From positions 331,101 through 395,100 of the forward strand of contig JAFYQF010000012.1 of the NCBI GenBank assembly GCA_017559905.1: a DNA stretch of 64,000 bases, read 5' to 3'. Positions 53,284 to 62,436 of this stretch are shown here, in pieces (position 1 is the first letter of the stretch; the number at the start of each line of letters is the position of its first letter). Position numbers and translations under genes: made by a program. This DNA is from a bacterium (GTDB taxonomy: Bacteria; Cyanobacteriota; Vampirovibrionia; Gastranaerophilales; Gastranaerophilaceae). Under the pieces are notes generated by a model. The model was not told the DNA's origin. It saw nothing but the letters and a program-made list of their open reading frames with translations, and searched no databases.

Positions 53284-53541
53284 GATTTTTATTTATATAG
53301 GGGTGTTGCTAAATGTATACTTTTACGGTCAAATGTTCTCTAGATTTAAGTTTTTGGTTTTAGTATACTATATTTTTACGTCTACCTACCCCAGAGGCTT
53401 CAAAACATGCTTGCGTAAGGTTTTTTAGACGGTTTTGGTAGTTACGTTACTGGCTAACTCGCAATTATAAGCAGTTTAAAAATATTTGAGTAGTAAATTT
53501 TATATTAAAATAAAGGGCTAATTTAATATAAGGAGATACTC

Positions 53542-53766
53542 ATGCAAGACTTAAAAACAATTAATGAAGAACTAAAATGTGCAATAGTTAATGCAAAGCC
53601 TATTGACATTGCATTGCGAGAACATTTAAATCAGCTTACAGACTTAAACAACAAAGTTGATATTGAAACAATTACTGTAGAACAATTTATCTACAATTTA
53701 AAGGTTGATGATATTCTAGATTTAATCGAACGTGTTATTCATCGTATCAACAACGCTGAAGGGTAG
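53542..53766 (+). CDS. Small acidic hypothetical protein
   Basis: This 74-residue protein has an SD AAGGAG and a composition typical of small phage or plasmid regulators: mainly helical, acidic (MQDLKTINEELKCAIVNAKP, ending LDLIERVIHRINNAEG). No DNA-binding motif is clear. A strong hairpin terminator follows. Function unknown. Confidence 0.6.
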   Translation: MQDLKTINEELKCAIVNAKPIDIALREHLNQLTDLNNKVDIETITVEQFIYNLKVDDILDLIERVIHRINNAEG

Positions 53767-53798
53767 GCAATAGATACAACTATATATCTTATTTTCCT

Positions 53799-53830
53799 TC
53801 GGACATAAACTCATTATGTCCGATTTTTTT
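53799..53830 (+). terminator. Intrinsic terminator
   Basis: TCGGACATAA and TTATGTCCGA with loop ACTCA, followed by seven T. Confidence 0.85.
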
Positions 53831-53878
53831 TACTGGTGTGGAATATTTAACAATTATATTATAGGAAGGATTTAGAAT

Positions 53879-54442
53879 ATGAAAAATTTAGTAGAACCGA
53901 TTAAAAACAAAAAAGATATTGAAGCTATTGAAGAATATCTTGCGAAGAATAGCAAACGGAATCAATTAATTTGGGCTATTGGTACAAATACTGGATTAAG
54001 GATTTCGGATATACTTGCATTGAATGTAGAGGATGTGCGTAACAAACAATATGTTGAAATAATAGAAAAGAAAACCAAAAAATACAAGCGATTCCCTCTT
54101 AATCAAAAGTTGCAGAAACTTATAAAAGAGTACCTTGTAGAGCGTGACAAAACATATTCTGTAACTTTAGAAGAACCGTTATTTGTAGGTAAAAAACATT
54201 GTAGATTAGATAGGTCACAAGTTTATAGGTTCATTAATGACGTATGCAAAAAACTGGGGTTAGATATCAACGTTGGAACTCATAGTCTTCGGAAATCAAT
54301 GGGGTATCATCACTACAAGCAATATAAAGATGTAGCATTATTGCAAAAAATATTTAATCATTCTTCACCATCAATCACTATGAGATACATAGGTATCGCA
54401 CAAGAAGAATTAGACCAATCGTATCTAAACTTTGAGCTTTAG
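53879..54442 (+). CDS. Minimal tyrosine recombinase (FimB-size)
   Basis: This 187-residue protein is mainly the tyrosine-recombinase catalytic domain: R41 (TGLRISDIL), a Lys-rich beta turn near 64-70, H135 and R138 (HSLRKS), H161 (FNHSSPS) and nucleophile Y170 (TMRYIGI). It lacks the usual N-terminal core-binding domain, like the fimbrial switch recombinases. SD AGGAAGG is strong. It may act in excision or inversion of a short DNA segment, or as an Xer-like dimer resolver. Confidence 0.9.
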   Translation: MKNLVEPIKNKKDIEAIEEYLAKNSKRNQLIWAIGTNTGLRISDILALNVEDVRNKQYVEIIEKKTKKYKRFPLNQKLQKLIKEYLVERDKTYSVTLEEPLFVGKKHCRLDRSQVYRFINDVCKKLGLDINVGTHSLRKSMGYHHYKQYKDVALLQKIFNHSSPSITMRYIGIAQEELDQSYLNFEL

Positions 54443-54634
54443 TGTAGGCGTCAATATAATAATTCGTAATACACCAGTATAACTAAAATGGTGAATAAGA
54501 CAGAAAAACCTAATTATTAGAACTCTTTTAAATTTCGAATCAAATTATTTACAAGCTTTTTACACTATTATCATTTTATGTATTTTCATGTTATTATTTG
54601 ATTAGAAAAGATATGCAACAGTGTAGTTAAAACG

Positions 54635-55321
54635 GTGAATAAAAAAGACGTGGTCGCAAATACATTAGAAAAAGAAGTACAAGTAAAAAGTTCTGATAGG
54701 GTTCGTAATCATGGGGAAGTATTGACAGCTAGACGTGAAGTTGAAGCTATGCTTGACCTTGTTAAAAATGAGTCTGAAAGGATTGATAGTAGGTTTTTGG
54801 AACCTGCTTGTGGTGATGGAAATTTTCTTGTTGCCATATTGGAACGTAAATTAAAGACGGTTGCTTCAAGATACCGAACAAAAAAAGTAGATTTTGAAGT
54901 GCAGATGTTGTCAGCATTATCAAGTATTTATGGCATTGATTTGTTGGAAGATAATATTGCACTAGCAATTGATAGGATGCTTGAAATTGCTATTACTTGT
55001 TATAGGGATAACCTTAGAGTTAAACCTGATGATGATTTTGTTCGCATAATGAGGTACATACTTACAAAAAATATTTTACAAGGTGATTCACTAAATGGAA
55101 TAGATAAAATCACATTTACTGAGTGGACACTAGAAAGTGGTTATAAATTTAGGAGAAACGAATATACATTTTCACAAATGAATCTAGATGCCGAAATTTT
55201 GAATACACCGTTGTTTGCTGCTTATAAAAACGAAAAAGGTGAAGATGTGTTTGAACCACAGCCGATAAAAATGTATTCGGCAATTTATTATAGAAAACTT
55301 TGTGAAGGAGGGCTGGCATGA
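54635..55321 (+). CDS. N6-DNA-methyltransferase-like subunit (motif I, no NPPY)
   Basis: This 228-residue protein starts at GTG 54635, as no ATG precedes the needed N-terminal segment RNHGEVLTARREVEAMLDLV. Motif I is FLEPACGDGNFL (54-65) and motif II is near GIDLLEDN. It has no NPPY-type motif IV. It overlaps the next gene by four bases and is one operon with the larger methyltransferase and the helicase. Alone it probably cannot methylate; it may form a subunit that binds SAM or assists. Confidence 0.72.
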   Translation: MNKKDVVANTLEKEVQVKSSDRVRNHGEVLTARREVEAMLDLVKNESERIDSRFLEPACGDGNFLVAILERKLKTVASRYRTKKVDFEVQMLSALSSIYGIDLLEDNIALAIDRMLEIAITCYRDNLRVKPDDDFVRIMRYILTKNILQGDSLNGIDKITFTEWTLESGYKFRRNEYTFSQMNLDAEILNTPLFAAYKNEKGEDVFEPQPIKMYSAIYYRKLCEGGLA

Positions 55322-56913
55322 GTTTTTTAGAAGAGTTACATAAACCAGATATTTTGGACTGCATTTCTCACTTGTCATCTGATGAAGTATTTACTCCTCC
55401 GAAGTTAGTTAATGAGATTTTAGATACACTACCTCAAGGGTTATTCAAAAGCCCTAATACAAAGTTTTTAGACCCTTGTTGTAAGAGTGGAGTATTTCTT
55501 AGAGAAATTGCCAAAAGGCTTATTGATGGACTAGCCGAAACTATACCTGATTTAGAAAAACGAACTGAACATATTTTTAAAAATCAATTATTTGGACTGG
55601 CAATAACTGAATTAACAGGTTTACTTTCAAGACGGTCAGTATATTGTTCTAAAAATGCCGATGGTGAATACTCTGTTTGCCAGTTTTGCAATAATCAAGG
55701 AAATATCGAATATAAAAGAACCTATCATATATGGTTCAAAGATAAATGTATGATGTGTGGAGCTTCAAAATCTGAATATGATAGAGGAGAAGAGCTTGAA
55801 ACACACGCTTATTCTTTCATCCACACCGATGAACAAAGAAATTCTGAATTATTTAAGAGGTTAAAGGATATGAAATTTGATGTAATAATTGGTAACCCTC
55901 CTTATCAGTTAGGCGTTGGAAACGACGGAGGAAATAGTGCAAAAGCAAAAGCAATCTATCATCAGTTTGTTTCTCAGGCTATTAAATTAGAGCCTAAGTA
56001 TATAACTATGATTATTCCTAGTCGTTGGATGACCAGAAGTGTTGAAGGAATTTCAGATGCTTGGATTGATGAAATGTTGAATTGCAATAAAATAGAAATT
56101 CTTCACGATTATTTGAACGCAGGAGATTGTTTCCCAGGTGTGGAAATAAAAGGTGGGGTATGTTATTTCTTATATAATAAAGATTACAATGATAAGTGTA
56201 ATTATTTTCTGCACGATATTAATTCAAACATCTTTGAACATCAAGCATATTTGAATGAAAGAAATATTGGTATAGTTATTAGAGATATAAATGCACTTTC
56301 TATAATTGATAAAATTGATTCAGTTGATAAGGGATACACAGTAGATGAAAAATTAAACTTTTCAAGCCTAGTAAGCCCTAAAGATTTTTATACTAATAAA
56401 GAAACATTAACCTCTAGTTGGAAAGGCTATAAAAATACATGTAATGACGAATACTGTATTAAATATTATATGAATAAAAATATTCATAAAGAAGAATTTG
56501 GTTGGATAAAAGCTAATGATATTTCTAAAAATATTAAAACCAAAGATTTGCATAAAGTTTATATACCAGCGGCTGGAGGCTCAGGTACAGATAGTTTAGT
56601 GCTAGGAACACCTTTCTACGGTGAACCAAATAGTGTTTGTTCTCAAACATATTTAGTGATAGGGTACAACCCAGAATTACATAATTTCACTAAAGAACAG
56701 TGTGAAAATATTATCAAATACATTAAAACTAGATTTTTTAGATACCTTGTTAGCATAAAGAAAAAGACTCAAAATGGTCCAAGAGGCGTTTATCAGTTTG
56801 TGCCAATTCAAGATTTCAACGAAGAATGGACTGATGAAAAGCTATATGAAAAGTATGGTTTAACACAAGATGAAATTGATTTTATTGAATCAATGATTAG
56901 ACCAATGGAATAG
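55318..56913 (+). CDS. DNA N6-adenine methyltransferase (Eco57I-like)
   Basis: This 531-residue protein has SAM motif I FLDPCCKSGVFL (50-61) and motif IV NPPY at 193-196 (FDVIIGNPPYQLGVG), the N6-adenine type. Between them a CxxC pair at 121-124 and a CxxC at 144-147 suggest an inserted zinc knuckle. The C-terminal half is likely target recognition. It is in an operon with the short methyltransferase-like protein and the GIY-YIG helicase. It should protect the host DNA. Confidence 0.88.
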   Translation: MSFLEELHKPDILDCISHLSSDEVFTPPKLVNEILDTLPQGLFKSPNTKFLDPCCKSGVFLREIAKRLIDGLAETIPDLEKRTEHIFKNQLFGLAITELTGLLSRRSVYCSKNADGEYSVCQFCNNQGNIEYKRTYHIWFKDKCMMCGASKSEYDRGEELETHAYSFIHTDEQRNSELFKRLKDMKFDVIIGNPPYQLGVGNDGGNSAKAKAIYHQFVSQAIKLEPKYITMIIPSRWMTRSVEGISDAWIDEMLNCNKIEILHDYLNAGDCFPGVEIKGGVCYFLYNKDYNDKCNYFLHDINSNIFEHQAYLNERNIGIVIRDINALSIIDKIDSVDKGYTVDEKLNFSSLVSPKDFYTNKETLTSSWKGYKNTCNDEYCIKYYMNKNIHKEEFGWIKANDISKNIKTKDLHKVYIPAAGGSGTDSLVLGTPFYGEPNSVCSQTYLVIGYNPELHNFTKEQCENIIKYIKTRFFRYLVSIKKKTQNGPRGVYQFVPIQDFNEEWTDEKLYEKYGLTQDEIDFIESMIRPME

Positions 56914-56922
56914 GAGGTTCTT

Positions 56923-59421
56923 ATGACAGAAATTTTATCAAACAATAAAATACCTCGTATTTACGCTTATACTGAGCCACAATTCAAAGAAACACCTTGG
57001 AAAAACAGGCGACAAGGCAAAGGTTTAATTAAGGTTGGTTTTACTACCAAATCTTCTCAAGAAAGAATTGCAGAACAATTTGGAACAAATAAACCAATAG
57101 ATAATCCTTATGAAATTCTTTTAGACGACATTGCTATTAGATTTGATGGAACATATTTTACAGACCATGATGTCCACAAGGTCTTAGAAAAAGCTGGTTG
57201 TCATAGATTTTCAGGTTCTGAATGGTTTGAATGTACACTGGAAGAAGTTGAACAAGCAATATTTGCAGTTAAAAATCATAAGTTTGATATGAACAAACGT
57301 ATTGCAAACTTTAAAATGCGACCAGAACAAGCTAAAGCTGTTGAACTTACCAGTGACTACTTTAGGAAATATCCTTATGAAAAAGAAGGTAAAACGCCTC
57401 ACTTCTTGTGGAATGCAAAAATGAGATTTGGTAAAACTTTTACTTCTTACCAATTAGCAAAGGAAATGGGTTGGAGTAAAGTTTTAGTTCTTACCTTTAA
57501 GCCTGCCGTTCAAAATTCTTGGGAAGAAGATTTAAAATCTCATGTGGATTTTCAAGACTGGCAATTTGTTTCAAGAACAGGATTGCAATATAATGAGATA
57601 GACCATTCAAAACCTTTTGTGTGGTTTGCAAGTTTCCAAGATGTTTTGCAAAAAACCGAAGCTGGAGGTATAAAACCTCGTAATGAAGAAATACACCTTA
57701 TAAATTGGGATTGTATTATTCTTGATGAATACCACTTTGGTGCTTGGAGAGATTCTGCAAAAGATTTATACGATGCAGAAGATAAAAAAGAACAAGCTAA
57801 ACAAGATGGCGAAGGCATAGATTTCTACGATGAAGAACAAATGCCTTTAACTACAAAAGCTTATTTATACCTTTCTGGAACTCCATTTAGAGCCTTGAAC
57901 AATGGAGAATTTTTAGAAGACCAAATCTTTAACTGGACTTACACTGATGAACAAAGAGAGAAAAATTCTTGGGATGAAACACAAGGTGCAAATCCTTATT
58001 CAGAATTACCTAAGATGGTGTTAATGACATACAAAATGCCTGATGAAATTAAACAAATAGCTTTAGGTGGAGAATTTGATGAGTTTTCTCTTAATGAATT
58101 TTTCTCAACTACTGATAATAAATTCAAGTATGAAAGAGAAGTCGTTAATTGGTTAAATCTAATTAGAGGTCAGTATAAAGCAAGTACTATTGATGAATTA
58201 AAGGTTGGGAAAAAACCACCAATGCCATATTCTGATTATAGATTGCTTGGTGCATTAAATCATACATTTTGGTTTTTACCATCGGTTGCTAGTTGTAAAG
58301 CTATGGGAGAACTTTTAAGAAATCACCCATTCTACAAAGAATATCAAGTTATTGTTTGTGCTGGTAATGAAGCTGGCATGGGGGTAGAGGCTTTAAAACC
58401 TGTAAGAGAAGCTATTAAGAATGGTTTTGATACTAAAACAATTACTTTATCTTGCGGTAAATTAACAACTGGTGTAACTGTAAGTGAATGGGGTGGTATA
58501 TTTATGCTTAGAGATACTGCAAGCCCAGAAACTTACTTCCAATCAGCATTCAGGGTTCAATCACCTTGGACTGTTAAAAATCCTGATGGATTAAACCCTA
58601 ACCAGAAATCTATAATAAAAGATACTTGTTATGTATTTGATTTTGCACCGGATAGAGCTTTGAGACAAATTGCCGAATACAGTGCAAGATTAAACTTTGG
58701 TTCAAAAGTTACTCCAGAAGAAAGAGTGCATGAATTTATCAGCTTCTTGCCAGTATTATGTTATGACGGAAGTCATATGGATATTATAGATGCTAATGAA
58801 CTTTTAGACCTTGTAATATCTGGAACAGCTTCTTCAATGCTTGCTAGACGTTGGGAAAGTGCGTTGCTTGTTAATGTGGATAACGAAACACTTACAAAAT
58901 TGTTAGCATCAGAGAAAGCAATGGATGCGTTATCTAGAATAGAAGGATTTAGGAATTTAAACAAAGAACTTTCTACACTTGTTAATAAGTCAGAAGCATT
59001 GAAAAAAGCTAAACAAGAGAAGAAAGACGGACTTTCTAAAGAAGAAAAGAAAGAACTAACAGAGCAAGAAAAAGAAATTAAATCTAAGCGTAAAGAGATA
59101 CAAGAAAAGCTCTTGAAGTTCGCAACAAGAATTCCTGTATTTATGTATCTAACAGATAATAGAGAACAAACTTTAAAAGATGTTATTACTCAGTTAGAGC
59201 CTGAACTATTCCAAAAAGTAACAGGTTTGACAATGCCAGATTTTGAACTTTTGGTAAGTATTGGTATATTTAATGAGCAAATTATGAACTCTGCAGTGTT
59301 TGCATTTAAACGTTATGAGGATTCTAGTTTGTCGTACACTGGTATTTCAAAACATAAAGAATTGATTATTGGGGGTTGGAGTACCAAAACATCTCGTGCT
59401 GAATTTGAGAATATGGAGTAA
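56923..59421 (+). CDS. Restriction protein: GIY-YIG-like nuclease plus SF2 helicase
   Basis: This 832-residue protein has an N-terminal GIY-YIG/T5orf172-like domain (about 10-115, with IYAYTEP, KGLIKVGFTTK, R48 and a Glu in SGSEWFEC) and an SF2 helicase domain: Walker A MRFGKTFT with K171, DEYH box at 267-270, and later motifs such as ITLSCGKLTTGVTV and FQSAFRVQSPW. The C-terminal 200 residues include a charged coiled coil. It would cut unmethylated DNA with translocation, making the R subunit of a three-gene R-M system. SD AGGAGG. Confidence 0.85.
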   Translation: MTEILSNNKIPRIYAYTEPQFKETPWKNRRQGKGLIKVGFTTKSSQERIAEQFGTNKPIDNPYEILLDDIAIRFDGTYFTDHDVHKVLEKAGCHRFSGSEWFECTLEEVEQAIFAVKNHKFDMNKRIANFKMRPEQAKAVELTSDYFRKYPYEKEGKTPHFLWNAKMRFGKTFTSYQLAKEMGWSKVLVLTFKPAVQNSWEEDLKSHVDFQDWQFVSRTGLQYNEIDHSKPFVWFASFQDVLQKTEAGGIKPRNEEIHLINWDCIILDEYHFGAWRDSAKDLYDAEDKKEQAKQDGEGIDFYDEEQMPLTTKAYLYLSGTPFRALNNGEFLEDQIFNWTYTDEQREKNSWDETQGANPYSELPKMVLMTYKMPDEIKQIALGGEFDEFSLNEFFSTTDNKFKYEREVVNWLNLIRGQYKASTIDELKVGKKPPMPYSDYRLLGALNHTFWFLPSVASCKAMGELLRNHPFYKEYQVIVCAGNEAGMGVEALKPVREAIKNGFDTKTITLSCGKLTTGVTVSEWGGIFMLRDTASPETYFQSAFRVQSPWTVKNPDGLNPNQKSIIKDTCYVFDFAPDRALRQIAEYSARLNFGSKVTPEERVHEFISFLPVLCYDGSHMDIIDANELLDLVISGTASSMLARRWESALLVNVDNETLTKLLASEKAMDALSRIEGFRNLNKELSTLVNKSEALKKAKQEKKDGLSKEEKKELTEQEKEIKSKRKEIQEKLLKFATRIPVFMYLTDNREQTLKDVITQLEPELFQKVTGLTMPDFELLVSIGIFNEQIMNSAVFAFKRYEDSSLSYTGISKHKELIIGGWSTKTSRAEFENME

Positions 59422-59447
59422 ATAAAAGACTTAATAATATAATTTTG

Positions 59448-59474
59448 AAATAGCTCCTATTACTAGGAGCTATT
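59448..59474. terminator. Bidirectional intrinsic terminator
   Basis: AAATAGCTCCTA and TAGGAGCTATTT with loop TTAC, between the helicase gene and the convergent rloB gene. Confidence 0.75.
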
Positions 59475-60104
59475 TTATTGATTATGTAATTGAATCAAAT
59501 CTGATAATAAGTCATCCATGTTAGAGAAAGGATTGCTTTCTCTTGAGTATTGAGGTATGTTATCTCTTTCTAATTGAGATTTCCGATGAGCATGGTTCAT
59601 TTGGGCATTTGAACGTTTACTTTCTAATAGGTCATAGAGTGTTGGATTATTTTTATAAGTCCAATAGTTCGGTTTTAAAAGTTTTTCAATTTCTCTTTTT
59701 AAATTATCATTTGAGTTTTGAAAAGAAAAATCATTTTTGAAGTGCCATAATAACCATATTTCAAAACAAGGATTCGAAAATATTACGCGAGCATGTTCTT
59801 TTTCTGCTAATTTTAAAGCCTCATTTATGTCGTTTTGTGAGTTGTCGTCGCAATCAAAAACACAATATTTAAGGTCTGATTTATCGTATTCCTTTGAATA
59901 TTTATTTTTTAAATTTTTGACAACATCTTTGGCTGCTGTTCTGTTACTATTACTAATTTTTATCGTTGCGACATCTTTAAAGCACTTCTTTAGCCCTTTT
60001 AAATACGCTTCTTCTGTTTCCCCTTCACACGAAATATACACGTTTTTTCGTATAGTTTGGGTATTTCTTTTTCTTTGAATTTCTTCAATTCGTTTTTTAA
60101 CCAT
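59475..60104 (-). CDS. RloB-type TOPRIM-like protein
   Basis: This 209-residue protein has the RloB (AbiLii-like) layout: an N-terminal ISCEGETEEAYLKGL with the first acidic residues, CVFDCDD near 87-93 and NPCFEIWLLWHF downstream, the acidic sites of a TOPRIM-like nuclease. It overlaps the ATPase gene by eight bases, so the two are one operon. RloAB/AbiL pairs act in abortive infection or accompany restriction systems. SD GGGAGA. Confidence 0.85.
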   Translation of the reverse strand: MVKKRIEEIQRKRNTQTIRKNVYISCEGETEEAYLKGLKKCFKDVATIKISNSNRTAAKDVVKNLKNKYSKEYDKSDLKYCVFDCDDNSQNDINEALKLAEKEHARVIFSNPCFEIWLLWHFKNDFSFQNSNDNLKREIEKLLKPNYWTYKNNPTLYDLLESKRSNAQMNHAHRKSQLERDNIPQYSRESNPFSNMDDLLSDLIQLHNQ

Positions 60105-61440
60105 TCAAATTCTCCCAATCTAAATCAGGAATTGCGCCAAATTTACCTCTAAGATAATTTTTTGAGTGAATCATAGAATTTCTTATACCTTTAAAATCAT
60201 CCAAAGAGTATAATGAAGTTGTACTGTTATCATCTTTTTCTGTAAGCCAAATTTGGTCTCTTCGTAATAATCCTTTAGAATCTAATAAGTTAACGTTATG
60301 GGTTGTTATAATAAGTTGGGTATTTCTTGAATTAAATTCAGAAGTAAATAATTCAAGTATTCCTTTGGATAACAAAGGATGAAGACGTAATTCCAATTCA
60401 TCAAAAAATACAGTACATCCTCTTTGTAAACAGCATAATAGAGGACCTATAATACCATAATATCTTTGAGTACCTTCAGATTCGTCTGCTAAATCAAAAT
60501 CCACAAGGATTTTATCTCCTTTTTCATCTGTAGCAAGTCTTTTAGTTTTTTCGCTAATATTTTTTCCAACTATTTTACCAATACTTTCAATTTTAACGTT
60601 TTCTTGTCGTGCAATCTGCGGAAGAATAACTGTTTTTATGAAATTATTCATTATAAAATCTTGTTCATTATCATCTAATTCTCTTTCATTGAGTTCAAAA
60701 TCTTCAATTTGAGCATCAGCAACTTTTAAAAGATTTAGAACATCTTCTCGTTTGATAATTTGTTCAGATATCATTCTAGTTGTGTCGTTACCAATTCCAT
60801 TTTGGCGGTACATAACTACTAATTTAGTTGCAAACCAGTGAAACACTTCTTTAACTTGAGGTATATTTACTCTATTTGCCATAGATAAAAATAGGATATT
60901 TTCTGCAGTATCTTCAGCATAAATCCGGTTTCGTAATTCATCTTCCTTGTTTTTAGATTTATAGAAACTTCCAAATTCGATTTCATTGTTTGTCCTTTCA
61001 AAAACTTTTACTTGTCTACCATTAGGCCAAAAATATAAATTTTCTTCTAAAACTTTCTTTTTAGTTAATGATACATTGTACGCATATTTTGTATTATTGT
61101 GGACAAAAATAAATTCGAAGTTTGTTGGTTTATTTGCACAGTTTAAATCAAGTCTAAAGTTATCAATTGGAAAAGTTTGATTTGGTTGATGCATGTTAGA
61201 ATGTAATATAATTTGTTTAATGATATCAATAGCTTTTAGAATGTTTGATTTGCCAGATGCGTTGGCACCGTATATTACAGAAGTTTTTAATATACGGTTA
61301 GAACTTTTCTTGCCATGTATTTTAGGTAACTTTATCTTAGCAACATTTTGAGATAAAGAAGTATCTGGTGCTGCGAGCATACTAAAAGTAACTTTATCTT
61401 TTATAGATTTAAAATTCTCTATACTAAATTCAATTAACAT
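60097..61440 (-). CDS. RloA-type AAA ATPase (AbiLi-like)
   Basis: This 447-residue SMC/ABC-like ATPase has Walker A VIYGANASGKSNILKAI (K64), a signature-like ADESEGTQRYYG and Walker B VFFDELELRLHP, then LIITTHNVNLLD. It pairs with the RloB protein in one operon. In related systems (RloAB, AbiL, and the similar OLD/PARIS types) the ATPase senses phage activity and activates the nuclease. It is adjacent to, and convergent with, the restriction genes. Confidence 0.88.
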   Translation of the reverse strand: MLIEFSIENFKSIKDKVTFSMLAAPDTSLSQNVAKIKLPKIHGKKSSNRILKTSVIYGANASGKSNILKAIDIIKQIILHSNMHQPNQTFPIDNFRLDLNCANKPTNFEFIFVHNNTKYAYNVSLTKKKVLEENLYFWPNGRQVKVFERTNNEIEFGSFYKSKNKEDELRNRIYAEDTAENILFLSMANRVNIPQVKEVFHWFATKLVVMYRQNGIGNDTTRMISEQIIKREDVLNLLKVADAQIEDFELNERELDDNEQDFIMNNFIKTVILPQIARQENVKIESIGKIVGKNISEKTKRLATDEKGDKILVDFDLADESEGTQRYYGIIGPLLCCLQRGCTVFFDELELRLHPLLSKGILELFTSEFNSRNTQLIITTHNVNLLDSKGLLRRDQIWLTEKDDNSTTSLYSLDDFKGIRNSMIHSKNYLRGKFGAIPDLDWENLNG

Positions 61441-61614
61441 ATATACCTCATTCCGACAATATTATACATCAAAAATGTATTTTTTTTACAGATTTATATG
61501 ATAAAAGTATCAAACCTTAACATTTTTTCAATCCTCTGAATAGATTATTTCATAAATTGTAAAAAATTGTAAACAGGGATTTAACTTGTCATAATGCTGA
61601 AAAAGCCTGTGACA

Positions 61615-61630
61615 ATACATGTATTAATAC
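61615..61630. promoter_or_regulatory. Overlapping palindromes upstream of the promoter
   Basis: ATACATGTAT (61615-61624) and GTATTAATAC (61621-61630) overlap and lie just upstream of the -35 of the 61690 gene. They may be an operator. Confidence 0.4.
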
Positions 61631-61639
61631 ACTTTTTTC

Positions 61640-61668
61640 TTGACTTTAAAGATTTATATTTTTACAAT
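61640..61668 (+). promoter_or_regulatory. Sigma-70 promoter for the small-gene/recombinase run
   Basis: TTGACT (61640-61645), a 17-base spacer and TACAAT (61663-61668), about 22 bases before the ATG at 61690. Confidence 0.65.
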
Positions 61669-61689
61669 CTTTTAAAAGGGAGATAAGAT

Positions 61690-62133
61690 ATGACGACAGC
61701 TAAAATTAGTATGACAGAAGATATTGGCTTAAATTGTCTTAAAATGATAGCTTCTGCTGTTAAATTGGGAGATTGTCGTCATAGAAATGTTGCACTAAAA
61801 AATAATCCTAACCAAGTTAATGAAGAAGACTTAATCGATGAAATTAATGCAATACGAGCAGATGGGTACAGTGTTGTTCTTGATTTGCGAAAAAATCAGT
61901 TTAAGAAGTTCTCAAATAGGCTGAAATCCATACTTTTAGAAATGATTGAGGATGAGGTTCTCTTTTTGGACTTTTCGGAAGAGTATAATTTATTAGATTT
62001 ATTGACATTATATTTTATTAGTTTAGAAATTGTAATTCGGAGAATTATATTGTCACCGATTTTTCTATTTATGCGTAGAAAGTATTTTATAGATTTTTCA
62101 GTTTTACTCGGTGATATTAATCTTAATTGTTAA
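61690..62133 (+). CDS. Hypothetical protein
   Basis: This 147-residue protein has a good SD (AAGGGAG). The first 100 residues are mixed helix and sheet (MTTAKISMTEDIGLNCLKMI, YSVVLDLRKNQFKKFSNRLK), and the last 45 are hydrophobic with a likely membrane segment (IVIRRIILSPIFLFM). No family recognised. It follows a clear promoter and palindromes and precedes the large serine recombinase by two genes. It may regulate or modify the recombinase, but there is no direct sign. Confidence 0.6.
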   Translation: MTTAKISMTEDIGLNCLKMIASAVKLGDCRHRNVALKNNPNQVNEEDLIDEINAIRADGYSVVLDLRKNQFKKFSNRLKSILLEMIEDEVLFLDFSEEYNLLDLLTLYFISLEIVIRRIILSPIFLFMRRKYFIDFSVLLGDINLNC

Positions 62134-62181
62134 ATAAAAATTTCCTTAATAGTTTAGTACATAAGATAAAGGAAATAAAAA

Positions 62182-62436
62182 ATGAATAATCATAAATTTG
62201 ATATGTCTTTTTCGGAGGCATTGTCAGCACATGCTCAAGAAATGAGTGTTATTGGTGATGTACCAGTTTCAGAAGAAGATATTCGGCGAAATTTGAACGG
62301 TGTCACTGACTTTTTGGTGAAACTGTTTGAATGTTCAAGGTTAATTGCAACTGACTCTAAATTTGAGGATTTGCAGCAAAAAAATATATTAGAAATACTT
62401 AATCAGAAAAAGGAGAATTATTATGATGAAAAATAA
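62182..62436 (+). CDS. Small acidic hypothetical protein
   Basis: This 84-residue protein has SD AAAGGA. It is acidic and helical (MNNHKFDMSFSEALSAHAQE, ending LEILNQKKENYYDEK) and overlaps the next gene by 14 bases. By its position just before the large serine recombinase, a recombination directionality role is possible but unsupported. Confidence 0.55.
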   Translation: MNNHKFDMSFSEALSAHAQEMSVIGDVPVSEEDIRRNLNGVTDFLVKLFECSRLIATDSKFEDLQQKNILEILNQKKENYYDEK

